From assembly GCA_027491255.1 (NCBI GenBank), contig JAIXWM010000085.1, forward strand, positions 62,001 through 126,000: DNA of 64,000 nt, read 5' to 3'. The DNA is from Rubrivivax sp. (GTDB taxonomy: Bacteria; Pseudomonadota; Gammaproteobacteria; Burkholderiales; Burkholderiaceae_C). Below, in pieces: positions 57,187 through 64,000 of the stretch; within the stretch, counting starts at the first letter, position 1, and each line of letters opens with the position of its first letter. The position numbers were made by a program, and so were the translations under genes. The notes beneath the pieces were generated by a model. It did not search any database. It was given only the letters and a program-made list of their open reading frames with translations, and had not been told where the DNA came from.

Positions 57187-58211
57187 AGAGCGCGGTCACC
57201 GCCGAGGACGTCGCGCGCCTGGCAGGCGTGTCGCAGTCTGCGGTCAGCCGCACCTTCACCCCCGGGGCCAGCGTCTCGGCCAGGATGCGCCAGCGTGTGC
57301 ACGACGCCGCGGTGCGCCTGGGCTACCACCCCAACGCGCACGCGCGCAGCCTGACCACCGGGCGCTCGCGCATCGTCGGCCTCGTGCTGTCCTCGCTGGA
57401 CAACCTGCTGTACCCGGCCGTCACCGAGCGCCTGGCGCTGCGGCTGCAGCAGGACGGCTATCACCTGCTGATGTTCGTCAGCGAGCAGCGCGACAGCGAC
57501 GACCTGGTGCGACAGATCCTGCAGTACCGCGTCGACGGCATCGTGCTCGGGGCGACGACGCTGTCGTCGGGGCTGGCGCAGCGCTGCGCCGAGGCGCGCA
57601 TCCCGGTCGTGCTGTTCAACCGCGTGATGGCGACCTCGGGCGCCGTCAGCTCGGTGCGGTCGGACAACGTCGGCGGCGCGGCCGAGATCGCACGCTTTCT
57701 CGTCGCCGGCGGCCACCAGCGCATCGCCTACATCGCCGGCCGCGAGGACTCCTCCACCAACCTCGAGCGCGAGCGCGGCTTCGCCGAAGGGCTGGCAGCG
57801 CTCGGGCAGCGCGTGCAGGCGCGTGCCGCGGGCAACTACGACGCGCGTTCGGCGCGCGAGGCGGCGCTGGAATTGTTCTCACGCGCGCGCAACCGCCCCG
57901 ACGCCGTCTTCGTCGCCGGCGACCTGATGGCCTTGTCGGTGATGGACACGCTGCGCCACGAATTGGGCCTGCGCGTGCCCGAGGACGTCTCGGTCGTCGG
58001 CTTCGACGGCGTGCCTCAGGCGGCCTGGCCGTCCTACCAGCTCACCACCTTCGAGCAGCCCGTGGAGCCGATGGTCGATGCCGCCGTGCGGTTGCTGCAG
58101 GGCAGCCTGGCCGGCGACGCACCCTCGGCCGTGAACGACGTCATCGTGCCCGGACGCCTGATCCAACGAACCTCGGCGCGCGCGCCACAGCCAGGAAGGT
58201 CGACACGATGA
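57171..58211 (+). CDS. LacI-family transcriptional regulator
   Basis: 346 residues. The N-terminal helix-turn-helix is VTAEDVARLAGVSQSAVSRT, followed by the hinge GYHPNAHARSLTTGRS and a periplasmic-binding-protein-like ligand domain (GYHLLMFVSEQRDSDDL, VVGFDGVPQAAWPSYQLTTFEQP). It most likely represses this cluster until a sugar ligand binds. Two starts are possible: ATG 57171, used here, and GTG 57183, which would overlap the SDR stop by four bases. The stop overlaps the next start as ATGA. Confidence 0.93.
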   Translation: MDSPVKSAVTAEDVARLAGVSQSAVSRTFTPGASVSARMRQRVHDAAVRLGYHPNAHARSLTTGRSRIVGLVLSSLDNLLYPAVTERLALRLQQDGYHLLMFVSEQRDSDDLVRQILQYRVDGIVLGATTLSSGLAQRCAEARIPVVLFNRVMATSGAVSSVRSDNVGGAAEIARFLVAGGHQRIAYIAGREDSSTNLERERGFAEGLAALGQRVQARAAGNYDARSAREAALELFSRARNRPDAVFVAGDLMALSVMDTLRHELGLRVPEDVSVVGFDGVPQAAWPSYQLTTFEQPVEPMVDAAVRLLQGSLAGDAPSAVNDVIVPGRLIQRTSARAPQPGRSTR

Positions 58212-59158
58212 AGGGCTTCGACGCCGAGTTCCCCGATCTCGACACCTACATCCGGGTCATCACGGCGCGCATCTGGGAAGGACGGCGGCTGGCGGACATC
58301 GACCGCTACTACAGCGACCCCTGCACGGTCGAGACCCCGACCGGCGTGACGACGACGGCACAGCAGGTCATCGACGGCACCGCGGCCACGCTGGCCATGT
58401 TCCCCGACCGGCGGCTGTTGGCCGAGGACATCATCTTCTCGGGCGACGAGGATGGCGGCTTCCTCAGCTCGCACCGCATCGTCTCCACGATGACGCACCG
58501 CGGCGACGGCGCCTTCGGTCCGGCCACGGGACGGCGCGTCCACGTGCGCACCGTGGCCGATTGCGTCTGCCGCGACAACCGCGTCGTGCACGAGTGGCTG
58601 GTGCGCGACCAGGGCGCGATCGCGCGCCAGCTCGGCATGCAGCCGGCCGACCTCGCGCAGCGCTGGCTGGACGAGCGTGGCGGCTGGCACAAGCCGGTGG
58701 CGGGGCCGCCGCCCGCGGGCTACCACTCCCACGTCAGCACCGCGCCGCCTGCCGTGGCCTATGCCGAGGCCGTCCGGGGCTTCTCGACGGGCGCCACCGA
58801 CGTGGCCGCCGCCTATGACGACGCCGTGCACCACCTCGGCCCCGGGGAGACCACGCGCTACGGGCACGACGAGGTCGGCACTTGGTGGCAGGGCCTGTTC
58901 ACGGTCTTCGCCGTCGAGCACTTCGCGGTCGAACACCTGGTCTTGCAGCAAGGCGACGGACGCGCCGACCGGGTCGCGATGCGCTGGCGCGCGCTGGCCC
59001 GCCACGGCGGCGACGGCGCCTTCGGCGCGGCCACCGGGCACCGCGTCGAGATCCTGGGCATCAACCACGCCGAGCTCTTCCGCGGCCGGGTGTTGCGCGA
59101 GTGGGTGCTCGTCGACGAGGTCGCGCTTTGGATGCAGGTCCTGGGCGGACAACGCTGA
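58208..59158 (+). CDS. tandem SnoaL-like protein (two domains)
   Basis: 316 residues. Domain 1 (about 1-150) has RVITARIWEGRRLADIDRYYSDPCTVETPTG, GDGAFGPATGRRVHVRTVADCVCRDNRVVHEWLVRDQGAIARQLG; domain 2 (about 180-312) has YDDAVHHLGPGETTRYGHDEVGTWWQGLFTVF and GDGAFGAATGHRVEILGINHAELFRGRVLREWVLVDEVALW. The two halves repeat the motif H-G-G-D-G-A-F-G-x-A-T-G, suggesting internal duplication. The role is unknown. AGGAAGG precedes the ATG; translationally coupled to the LacI gene. Confidence 0.8.
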   Translation: MKGFDAEFPDLDTYIRVITARIWEGRRLADIDRYYSDPCTVETPTGVTTTAQQVIDGTAATLAMFPDRRLLAEDIIFSGDEDGGFLSSHRIVSTMTHRGDGAFGPATGRRVHVRTVADCVCRDNRVVHEWLVRDQGAIARQLGMQPADLAQRWLDERGGWHKPVAGPPPAGYHSHVSTAPPAVAYAEAVRGFSTGATDVAAAYDDAVHHLGPGETTRYGHDEVGTWWQGLFTVFAVEHFAVEHLVLQQGDGRADRVAMRWRALARHGGDGAFGAATGHRVEILGINHAELFRGRVLREWVLVDEVALWMQVLGGQR

Positions 59159-59171
59159 AGGAAGGGACACG

Positions 59172-60236
59172 ATGGCACGGGTGCAGCTGAAGAACATCTC
59201 CAAGGCGTGGCGCGGCGTCGCGGCCGTGCGGGAGATGTCGCTGGACATCGCCGACGGTGAGTTCCTCGTGCTGCTCGGCCCGAGCGGCTGCGGCAAGACG
59301 ACGACCATGCGCATGGTCGCCGGCCTGGAGGAGCCCAGCGGCGGCGAGGTCTGGATCGGCGAGCGCTGCGTCAACGAGCTCGAGCCGAAGGACCGCGACG
59401 TTGCCATGGTGTTCCAGAGCTACGGGCTCTACCCCAACATGACGGTGCGCGAGAACATCGCCTTCCCGCTGCGCATCCGCGGCCTGCCCGCTGCACAGGT
59501 CGATCCGGCGGTGCAGCGCGCAGCGCAGCAGGTCGAGCTGACCGACTACCTGGACCGCCGACCCAAGGAGCTGTCGGGCGGCCAGCGTCAGCGCGTGGCG
59601 CTGGCGCGCGCCATCGTGCGCCAGCCCGCGGTCTTCCTGATGGACGAGCCGCTGTCGAACCTGGACGCCAAGCTGCGCGTGAGCATGCGCTCGTACCTGA
59701 AGCACCTGCACCACACGCTGGGCGTGACGACGATCTACGTCACGCACGACCAGATCGAGGCCATGACCCTGGCCGACCGCGTGGTCGTGATGAGCAAGGC
59801 CGAGGTGCAGCAGATCGGCACGCCCGAGGCCATCTACAACCAGCCGGCCAACATCTTCGTCGCCGGCTTCATCGGCTCGCCGCCGATGAACCTGGTCGAG
59901 GGCCGCCTGCGCGCTGGCGCCTTCGAGGCGCCCGGGGTGCGGGTGGAAGGCTTCAACGCGCCCGACACGGAACGCATCGTGCTCGGTGTGCGCCCCGAGG
60001 ACATGCGCGTCGTCGCGCCGGGACAGGGACAGGTCAGCGGCGAGATCTTCAGCTTCGAGCTCACCGGCGACTCCACGCTGGCGATGGTGCGCCTGGGCAG
60101 CCAGGTCATCACCGCCCGCGCCGCCAAGGACCACCGCGCACGCATCGGCGAGGCCACGGGCTTCGCCTTCGACGCGTCGCACTGCCATCTCTTCGACGGC
60201 CAGACGCAGAACCGGCTGCCTCTGGCCTGCACCTGA
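59172..60236 (+). CDS. sugar ABC transporter ATP-binding protein (MalK/UgpC type)
   Basis: 354 residues. Walker A GPSGCGKTT is near 37-45, signature [15 protein letters not shown], Walker [14 protein letters not shown], switch histidine YVTHDQ. The C-terminal OB-fold regulatory domain reads VLGVRPEDMRVV. AAGGAAGGG lies before the ATG. It energises the second importer of the region. Confidence 0.93.
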   Translation: MARVQLKNISKAWRGVAAVREMSLDIADGEFLVLLGPSGCGKTTTMRMVAGLEEPSGGEVWIGERCVNELEPKDRDVAMVFQSYGLYPNMTVRENIAFPLRIRGLPAAQVDPAVQRAAQQVELTDYLDRRPKELSGGQRQRVALARAIVRQPAVFLMDEPLSNLDAKLRVSMRSYLKHLHHTLGVTTIYVTHDQIEAMTLADRVVVMSKAEVQQIGTPEAIYNQPANIFVAGFIGSPPMNLVEGRLRAGAFEAPGVRVEGFNAPDTERIVLGVRPEDMRVVAPGQGQVSGEIFSFELTGDSTLAMVRLGSQVITARAAKDHRARIGEATGFAFDASHCHLFDGQTQNRLPLACT

Positions 60237-60261
60237 AACCGGTGTTCAACAGGAGCCCCCC

Positions 60262-61524
60262 ATGAATCGACCCCCGCTGCGTCGCGCGCTGCTGGCCACC
60301 GCCACCGCGCTGGCACTCGTCCCCACGCTGTCGCAGGCCAAATGCGACCGCCTGAACCAGGTCAAGGCCGGCGAGATCAACATCGTCGGCAACTCCTTCC
60401 CGGCGCTGCAGCACATCGCCAAGGAGATGGAGACCTGCACCCAGGGCGGACTGAAGGTGCAGTTCAAGATGACGCCCCGCGCGCGCGAGGAGACCGAGCA
60501 GGCGTTCGCCTCGGCCGGTCGCTCGCCCTTCGACGCCGCCGTCGTCTCGATGGGCGTGTACGCCAACCTCGAGAGCCGCGGCCAGCTGCAGCCGATGACC
60601 GACCTCGTCAACAAGTACCGCACACGCTACAAGCTCGAGGAGAGCATGCTGGTGCGCGTCAACGGCGAGGTCATGGCCGTGGCCTTCATGCAGAACGCGC
60701 AGAACCTGTTCTACCGCAAGGACCTGTTCGACAAGCACGGCCTGAAGGTGCCCGCCACCTACCCGGAGATGCTCGCTGCGGCGCGGGTGCTCAAGGACAA
60801 GGAGCCGGGCATCGAGTTCCCGATTGCGCAAACCTTCGCCAAGGGCTGGGACAGCGCCACCGAGTTCGCCAACATCTTCGCCGGCTTCGGCGGCCGCTTC
60901 TTCAAGCCCGGCTCGGCCCAGCCCGACTTCAACAGCGACGCCGGCGTCAAGGCGCTGGAGATGATGAAGGCCATGACCGCCTTCATGACACCGAACTATC
61001 TGGCGTCGAACTCCGACGACGTGATGAACCAGTTCCAGCAGGGCAAGGCGGCCATGGGGGTGCTGTGGGCCACCCGCGCCTCACGCATGGACGACCCGGC
61101 GGCGTCCAAGATCGTCGGCAGGATGGCCTTTGCCGCCGCCCCGGCGGCCGTGGCCGGCGGGCCAAGCGCCACCCACCTGTGGTGGGATGGCGTCGTGATG
61201 CCGAAGAACCTGGGCGGCGACCGCGAGACCGTCTTCCAGGTGCTGATGGAGGCGCTGGACGAGGAGACCATGTCCAAGGGCAACGACCTGACGATCTGGG
61301 TGCGCTCGGCCTACAAGCCCACGCGCTTCGGCTCGGGCGTCTCCGCCTCGGCCAAGGCCGGCGCGCCGATCTGGCCGATGCAGCCCTTCTTCAGCCTCGC
61401 CCATGGTGAGATCGGCAAGGTCATCCCCGACGTGCTGACCGGCGCCATGTCGCCCAAGGCGGCGCTCGACGCGGCGGCGGCGGCCTACGTCAAGGCGGCC
61501 GCCGAGAAGGGCTTCATCCGCTGA
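60262..61524 (+). CDS. sugar ABC transporter substrate-binding protein
   Basis: 420 residues with a signal peptide (ALLATATALALVPTLSQA). The body is a family-1 solute-binding protein: NIVGNSFPALQHIAKEM, then ASAGRSPFDAAVVSMGVYANLESRGQLQPM, FYRKDLFDKHGLKVPATYPEMLAAA. Two cysteines (AKC and ETC) could form a disulphide. It has low similarity by eye to the receptor of the other importer in this window, so the two systems probably take up different ligands. AGGAG is upstream. Confidence 0.92.
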   Translation: MNRPPLRRALLATATALALVPTLSQAKCDRLNQVKAGEINIVGNSFPALQHIAKEMETCTQGGLKVQFKMTPRAREETEQAFASAGRSPFDAAVVSMGVYANLESRGQLQPMTDLVNKYRTRYKLEESMLVRVNGEVMAVAFMQNAQNLFYRKDLFDKHGLKVPATYPEMLAAARVLKDKEPGIEFPIAQTFAKGWDSATEFANIFAGFGGRFFKPGSAQPDFNSDAGVKALEMMKAMTAFMTPNYLASNSDDVMNQFQQGKAAMGVLWATRASRMDDPAASKIVGRMAFAAAPAAVAGGPSATHLWWDGVVMPKNLGGDRETVFQVLMEALDEETMSKGNDLTIWVRSAYKPTRFGSGVSASAKAGAPIWPMQPFFSLAHGEIGKVIPDVLTGAMSPKAALDAAAAAYVKAAAEKGFIR

Positions 61525-61537
61525 ACGGCTGACACCG

Positions 61538-62575
61538 GTGAAGCTCGGCAGCTTCCTGCGTTTCGTCGCGCCGTCGGCAGCGCTGATGCTGCTGCTGATG
61601 GCGCTGCCGCTCGTCGTGACCTTCTTCCTCTCGGTGCGCAACTGCGCGCTGAAGATGGAGACGGTCACGGTCGTGCAGTCCTCGCCCTTCGGGCAGCGCG
61701 AGGTGACGACGCAGCGGGCGGTGCTCGGCCCTGACGGACGCCCCGTCACCGAGTGCCGTTTCGTCGGCCTGGGCTACTTCCGCACCGTGCTCGGGCTGGG
61801 CGGCATCGATGCCGGCGCAGCCAGCGCGCCGCCCGAGGCCAGCGGCGCAGGCGGCGGCGGCGGCACGGCGGCGGCGCGCCCGCAGCGCTCCACCGAGTTC
61901 ATCGGCGCCCTGCGCTTCACGCTGCTGTACACGCTGGCGACCACACCCTTCATCCTGCTGATCGGCTTCGTGCTGGCGCTGGCCGTGAACCATGTCGGCC
62001 GGCGCTGGCAGGGGCCCTACATCTCGGCCACGCTGCTGCCCTTCATCATCACGCCGGTGGTCGGCGCGCTGGCGATCAAGTGGCTGTTCCGCGACAACGG
62101 GCTCGTGCCCCACCTGCTGTCGCAGTTCGGCATCTCGGTGTTCTGGATGGCGCAGGCCTGGTCGGCGCAACTGCTGATCATCCTGTACGGCATCTGGCAC
62201 GTCGTGCCCTTTGCCTTCATCGTGCTGTACGCCGGCCTGCAGTCGGTGCCGCAGGACAGCCTGGAGGCCGCGCGCATCGACGGCGCGAGCGCCTGGCAGC
62301 GCCTGGTCTACGTCACCGTACCCCACCTGGCCCCGCTGTTCGTCTTCATCACGCTGATCCACCTGATGGATGCCTATCGGGTGTTCGAGCCCGTGGTGGT
62401 GCTGACACAAGGCGCCTTCACCACCAGCGTGCAGGTGCTCACCTACTACACGCTGCTCGACGAGCAGAACCCCTACAAGGCCAGCGCGGCCGCGGTGCTC
62501 ACCACGGCGGGCATCGCGGTGCTGCTGCTGCCGCTGCTCTTCAAGACCTGGAAAGAGTACCGTCGGGGAGACTGA
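61538..62575 (+). CDS. sugar ABC transporter permease (MalF/UgpA type)
   Basis: 345 residues, GTG start. Six helices with the EAA loop LEAARIDGASAWQRLVYVTVPHL. An unusually large periplasmic segment between helix 1 and helix 2 (about residues 30-125) contains a low-complexity Gly/Ala run (ASGAGGGGGTAAARPQ) and two cysteines. The rest is ordinary for CUT1. The gene starts 13 bases after the receptor gene. Confidence 0.9.
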   Translation: MKLGSFLRFVAPSAALMLLLMALPLVVTFFLSVRNCALKMETVTVVQSSPFGQREVTTQRAVLGPDGRPVTECRFVGLGYFRTVLGLGGIDAGAASAPPEASGAGGGGGTAAARPQRSTEFIGALRFTLLYTLATTPFILLIGFVLALAVNHVGRRWQGPYISATLLPFIITPVVGALAIKWLFRDNGLVPHLLSQFGISVFWMAQAWSAQLLIILYGIWHVVPFAFIVLYAGLQSVPQDSLEAARIDGASAWQRLVYVTVPHLAPLFVFITLIHLMDAYRVFEPVVVLTQGAFTTSVQVLTYYTLLDEQNPYKASAAAVLTTAGIAVLLLPLLFKTWKEYRRGD

Positions 62576-62579
62576 AGCC

Positions 62580-63410
62580 GTGAAACGCCCCCATCGCATG
62601 GGCATGGCCCTGCTGCACGTGGCGCTGCTGGTCTGGACGTTGCTGGCCTGCCTGCCCATCGTCTGGACGGCGGTGATCTCACTGCGCCAGTACGTGGACG
62701 CCTTCTCGGTGCCGGTGCGCTGGCTCGCGCCGCTGACGCTGGAAAACTACACGCGGCTGTGGTTCGAGCAGGGGTTCCACCGCAACTTCCTGAACACCGT
62801 CATCGTCACTGCGGGCACGGTGACGATCTCGCTGACGGTGGGCTGCCTGGCCGGCTACGCGCTGTCGCGCTACCGCGGCTCGCTCGGGTTCTGGCTGCTC
62901 ATCATCGCGCTCGTCTTCCGCTCGCTGCCGCACTCCACGCTGCTGCCTTCGTTCTACGTCATGTTCGACGCCCTGGGCATCCGCAACGAGTACCTGACGC
63001 TGATCGTCGTGCTGGTGGCGATCAACCAGCCGTTCACGATCTGGATGCTGCGCGCCTTCTTCGTCAACATCCCGCAGGAACTGGACGAGGCGGCGATGGT
63101 CGACGGCTGCACCCGCTTCCAGGCCTTCCGGCGCGTGATCATCCCGGTGATGTGGCCCGGCGTCGTGACCACCGGCCTGTTCAGCTTCCTGCTCGCCTAC
63201 AACGACTTCCTGCTCAGTTCCTCGCTCGTCAACGCCGACAAGCTGACGATGCCGGCGGCGATCGCCAACGCGATCGCCGCCGAGAGCGAGGCCTTCCTGA
63301 TGCAGGGCGTGGCCGGTGCCGTCAGCATCACGATCCCTCTCGTGATCCTGGTGCTGATCTTCCAGAAGCAGATCGTCTCGGGCCTCACGCAGGGGGCGGT
63401 CAAGGGCTGA
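62580..63410 (+). CDS. sugar ABC transporter permease (MalG type)
   Basis: 276 residues, six helices, EAA loop DEAAMVDGCTRFQAFRRVIIPVM, and the terminal FQKQIVSGLTQGAVKG typical of MalG-like subunits. It starts with GTG four bases after the partner permease, with GGGGAG upstream. It completes the second importer. Confidence 0.93.
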   Translation: MKRPHRMGMALLHVALLVWTLLACLPIVWTAVISLRQYVDAFSVPVRWLAPLTLENYTRLWFEQGFHRNFLNTVIVTAGTVTISLTVGCLAGYALSRYRGSLGFWLLIIALVFRSLPHSTLLPSFYVMFDALGIRNEYLTLIVVLVAINQPFTIWMLRAFFVNIPQELDEAAMVDGCTRFQAFRRVIIPVMWPGVVTTGLFSFLLAYNDFLLSSSLVNADKLTMPAAIANAIAAESEAFLMQGVAGAVSITIPLVILVLIFQKQIVSGLTQGAVKG

Positions 63411-63477
63411 GCGGCCAAGGCCCGGGCGCGCTCGGCACCGGCAGGCGTACCCCCCGCACTCAACACCCGCATCCGAT

Positions 63478-64000
63478 ATGACGAACTCTGTCGACGAAGC
63501 GAACAAGGCTGCGCTGGCGCCGCTGCGCCGGGCCCAGTACCACGATGACGGCGACGCCGTGCGCGAGACCCTGCGCCAGGTGTTCCATGCCGACGCCGTC
63601 GTGCGCCTGGCCAGCCCCTTCGAGGACCTGGAGGGTGCCGACGGCCTGTATGGGCAGGCCTGGATGCCGCTGCGCGAGGCCTTCCCGGACCTCGAGCGCC
63701 GCGACCTGATCGTGATCGCCGGCCAGACCGCGCAAGGCCACCACTGGGTGGGCTGCTGCGGCTTCCACATGGGCACCTTCGTGCGCCCCTGGCTCGACAT
63801 CCCGCCCACGGGCCGGGTCGCGAGCCTGCGCTTCCACGAGTTCTACCGCTTCGTCGACGGCCGCGTGGCCGAGATGCAGGCGCTGTGGGACATCCCCGAA
63901 CTGATGCTGCAGTCCGGCGCCTGGCCGATGGCGCCGGCGCTCGGGCGGGAATGGCAGGTGCCCGGGCCCGCGACGCAGGACGGCCTGGCCACCGGCCCGG
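63478..64000 (+). CDS. SnoaL-like protein, incomplete at the window edge
   Basis: The frame opens at ATG 63478 and is still open at the end of the window (over 174 residues). It reads RETLRQVFHADAVVRLASPFEDLEGADGLYGQAWMPLREAFPDLERRDLIVIAGQ, then GTFVRPWLDIPPTGRVASLRFHEFYRFVDGRVAEMQALWDIPELMLQSG. The P-P-T-G and F-y-R-F-V-D-G motifs match those in the protein at 53318, so it is likely a further SnoaL-like member, perhaps also double-domain. The function is unknown. Confidence 0.78.
   Translation, partial: MTNSVDEANKAALAPLRRAQYHDDGDAVRETLRQVFHADAVVRLASPFEDLEGADGLYGQAWMPLREAFPDLERRDLIVIAGQTAQGHHWVGCCGFHMGTFVRPWLDIPPTGRVASLRFHEFYRFVDGRVAEMQALWDIPELMLQSGAWPMAPALGREWQVPGPATQDGLATGP

Overview
The window is about 64 kb of GC-rich chromosomal DNA, densely packed with genes. 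It most likely comes from a beta-proteobacterium of the order Burkholderiales, in the Rubrivivax/Leptothrix/Ideonella neighbourhood. That placement is inferred from the codon bias, the gene order of the F1Fo ATP synthase operon, a polyhydroxybutyrate phasin behind PhaR-like sites, a PpaA/AerR-like cobalamin protein, TRAP and sugar ABC systems, and an intergenic repeat of a kind I associate with that group. No rRNA, tRNA, CRISPR array, transposase or phage gene was recognised.

Layout. 0-5 kb: an isochorismatase-fold hydrolase, a soluble hybrid histidine kinase, a non-coding stretch with hairpins and an intrinsic terminator, an AerR-like B12 protein and a tyrosine phosphatase. 5-9.3 kb: a minus-strand TRAP transporter (DctQ-DctM-DctP) leading into an enolase-superfamily acid-sugar dehydratase, probably one sugar-acid uptake and catabolism operon. 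9.4-13.7 kb: an XPD/DinG-like iron-sulphur helicase with a fused PD-(D/E)XK domain, a membrane-anchored Mrr-like protein, and a phasin with a very clear promoter/operator. 13.8-18.8 kb: an aldo/keto reductase, an MFS exporter, an SDR and a hydratase, with two copies of a hairpin-forming repeat.

19-29 kb is a copper-handling island: a DUF2946-like exported protein, a small exported protein, a TolC-type outer-membrane factor, a Tat-exported multicopper oxidase, a cupredoxin, a CusF-like protein, a two-HMA Cu+ P-type ATPase and a DsbD-type thiol reductase. 29.3-36.8 kb is the complete atpIBEFHAGDC operon, with a structured atpD-atpC spacer and an intrinsic terminator. 36.8-39.8 kb holds a CoxG-like protein, a flavin-dependent monooxygenase and an aldo/keto reductase.

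39.5-43.3 kb is a worn accessory zone. A MazEF toxin-antitoxin pair sits between the aldo/keto reductase and a frameshifted duplicate of that gene's 3' end. Small exported proteins (BON, a hypothetical, a lipoprotein), a DUF3309-like gene with no normal start codon, and a duplicated scrap of the neighbouring GH31 gene follow.

43.3-64 kb is a carbohydrate region: a GH31 glycosidase, an OmpA/Pal-like lipoprotein, a minus-strand sugar ABC importer, a divergent alpha/beta hydrolase, a Gfo/Idh/MocA oxidoreductase, and a long plus-strand cluster. That cluster encodes an HpsN-type (histidinol-dehydrogenase-fold) dehydrogenase, an SDR, a LacI regulator, a second sugar ABC importer and four SnoaL/NTF2-like proteins, at least two of them double-domain. 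It is the best candidate for an undescribed pathway: three oxidoreductases and an unusual number of SnoaL-like folds behind one regulator and one importer point to catabolism of an unidentified sugar, polyol or glycoside.
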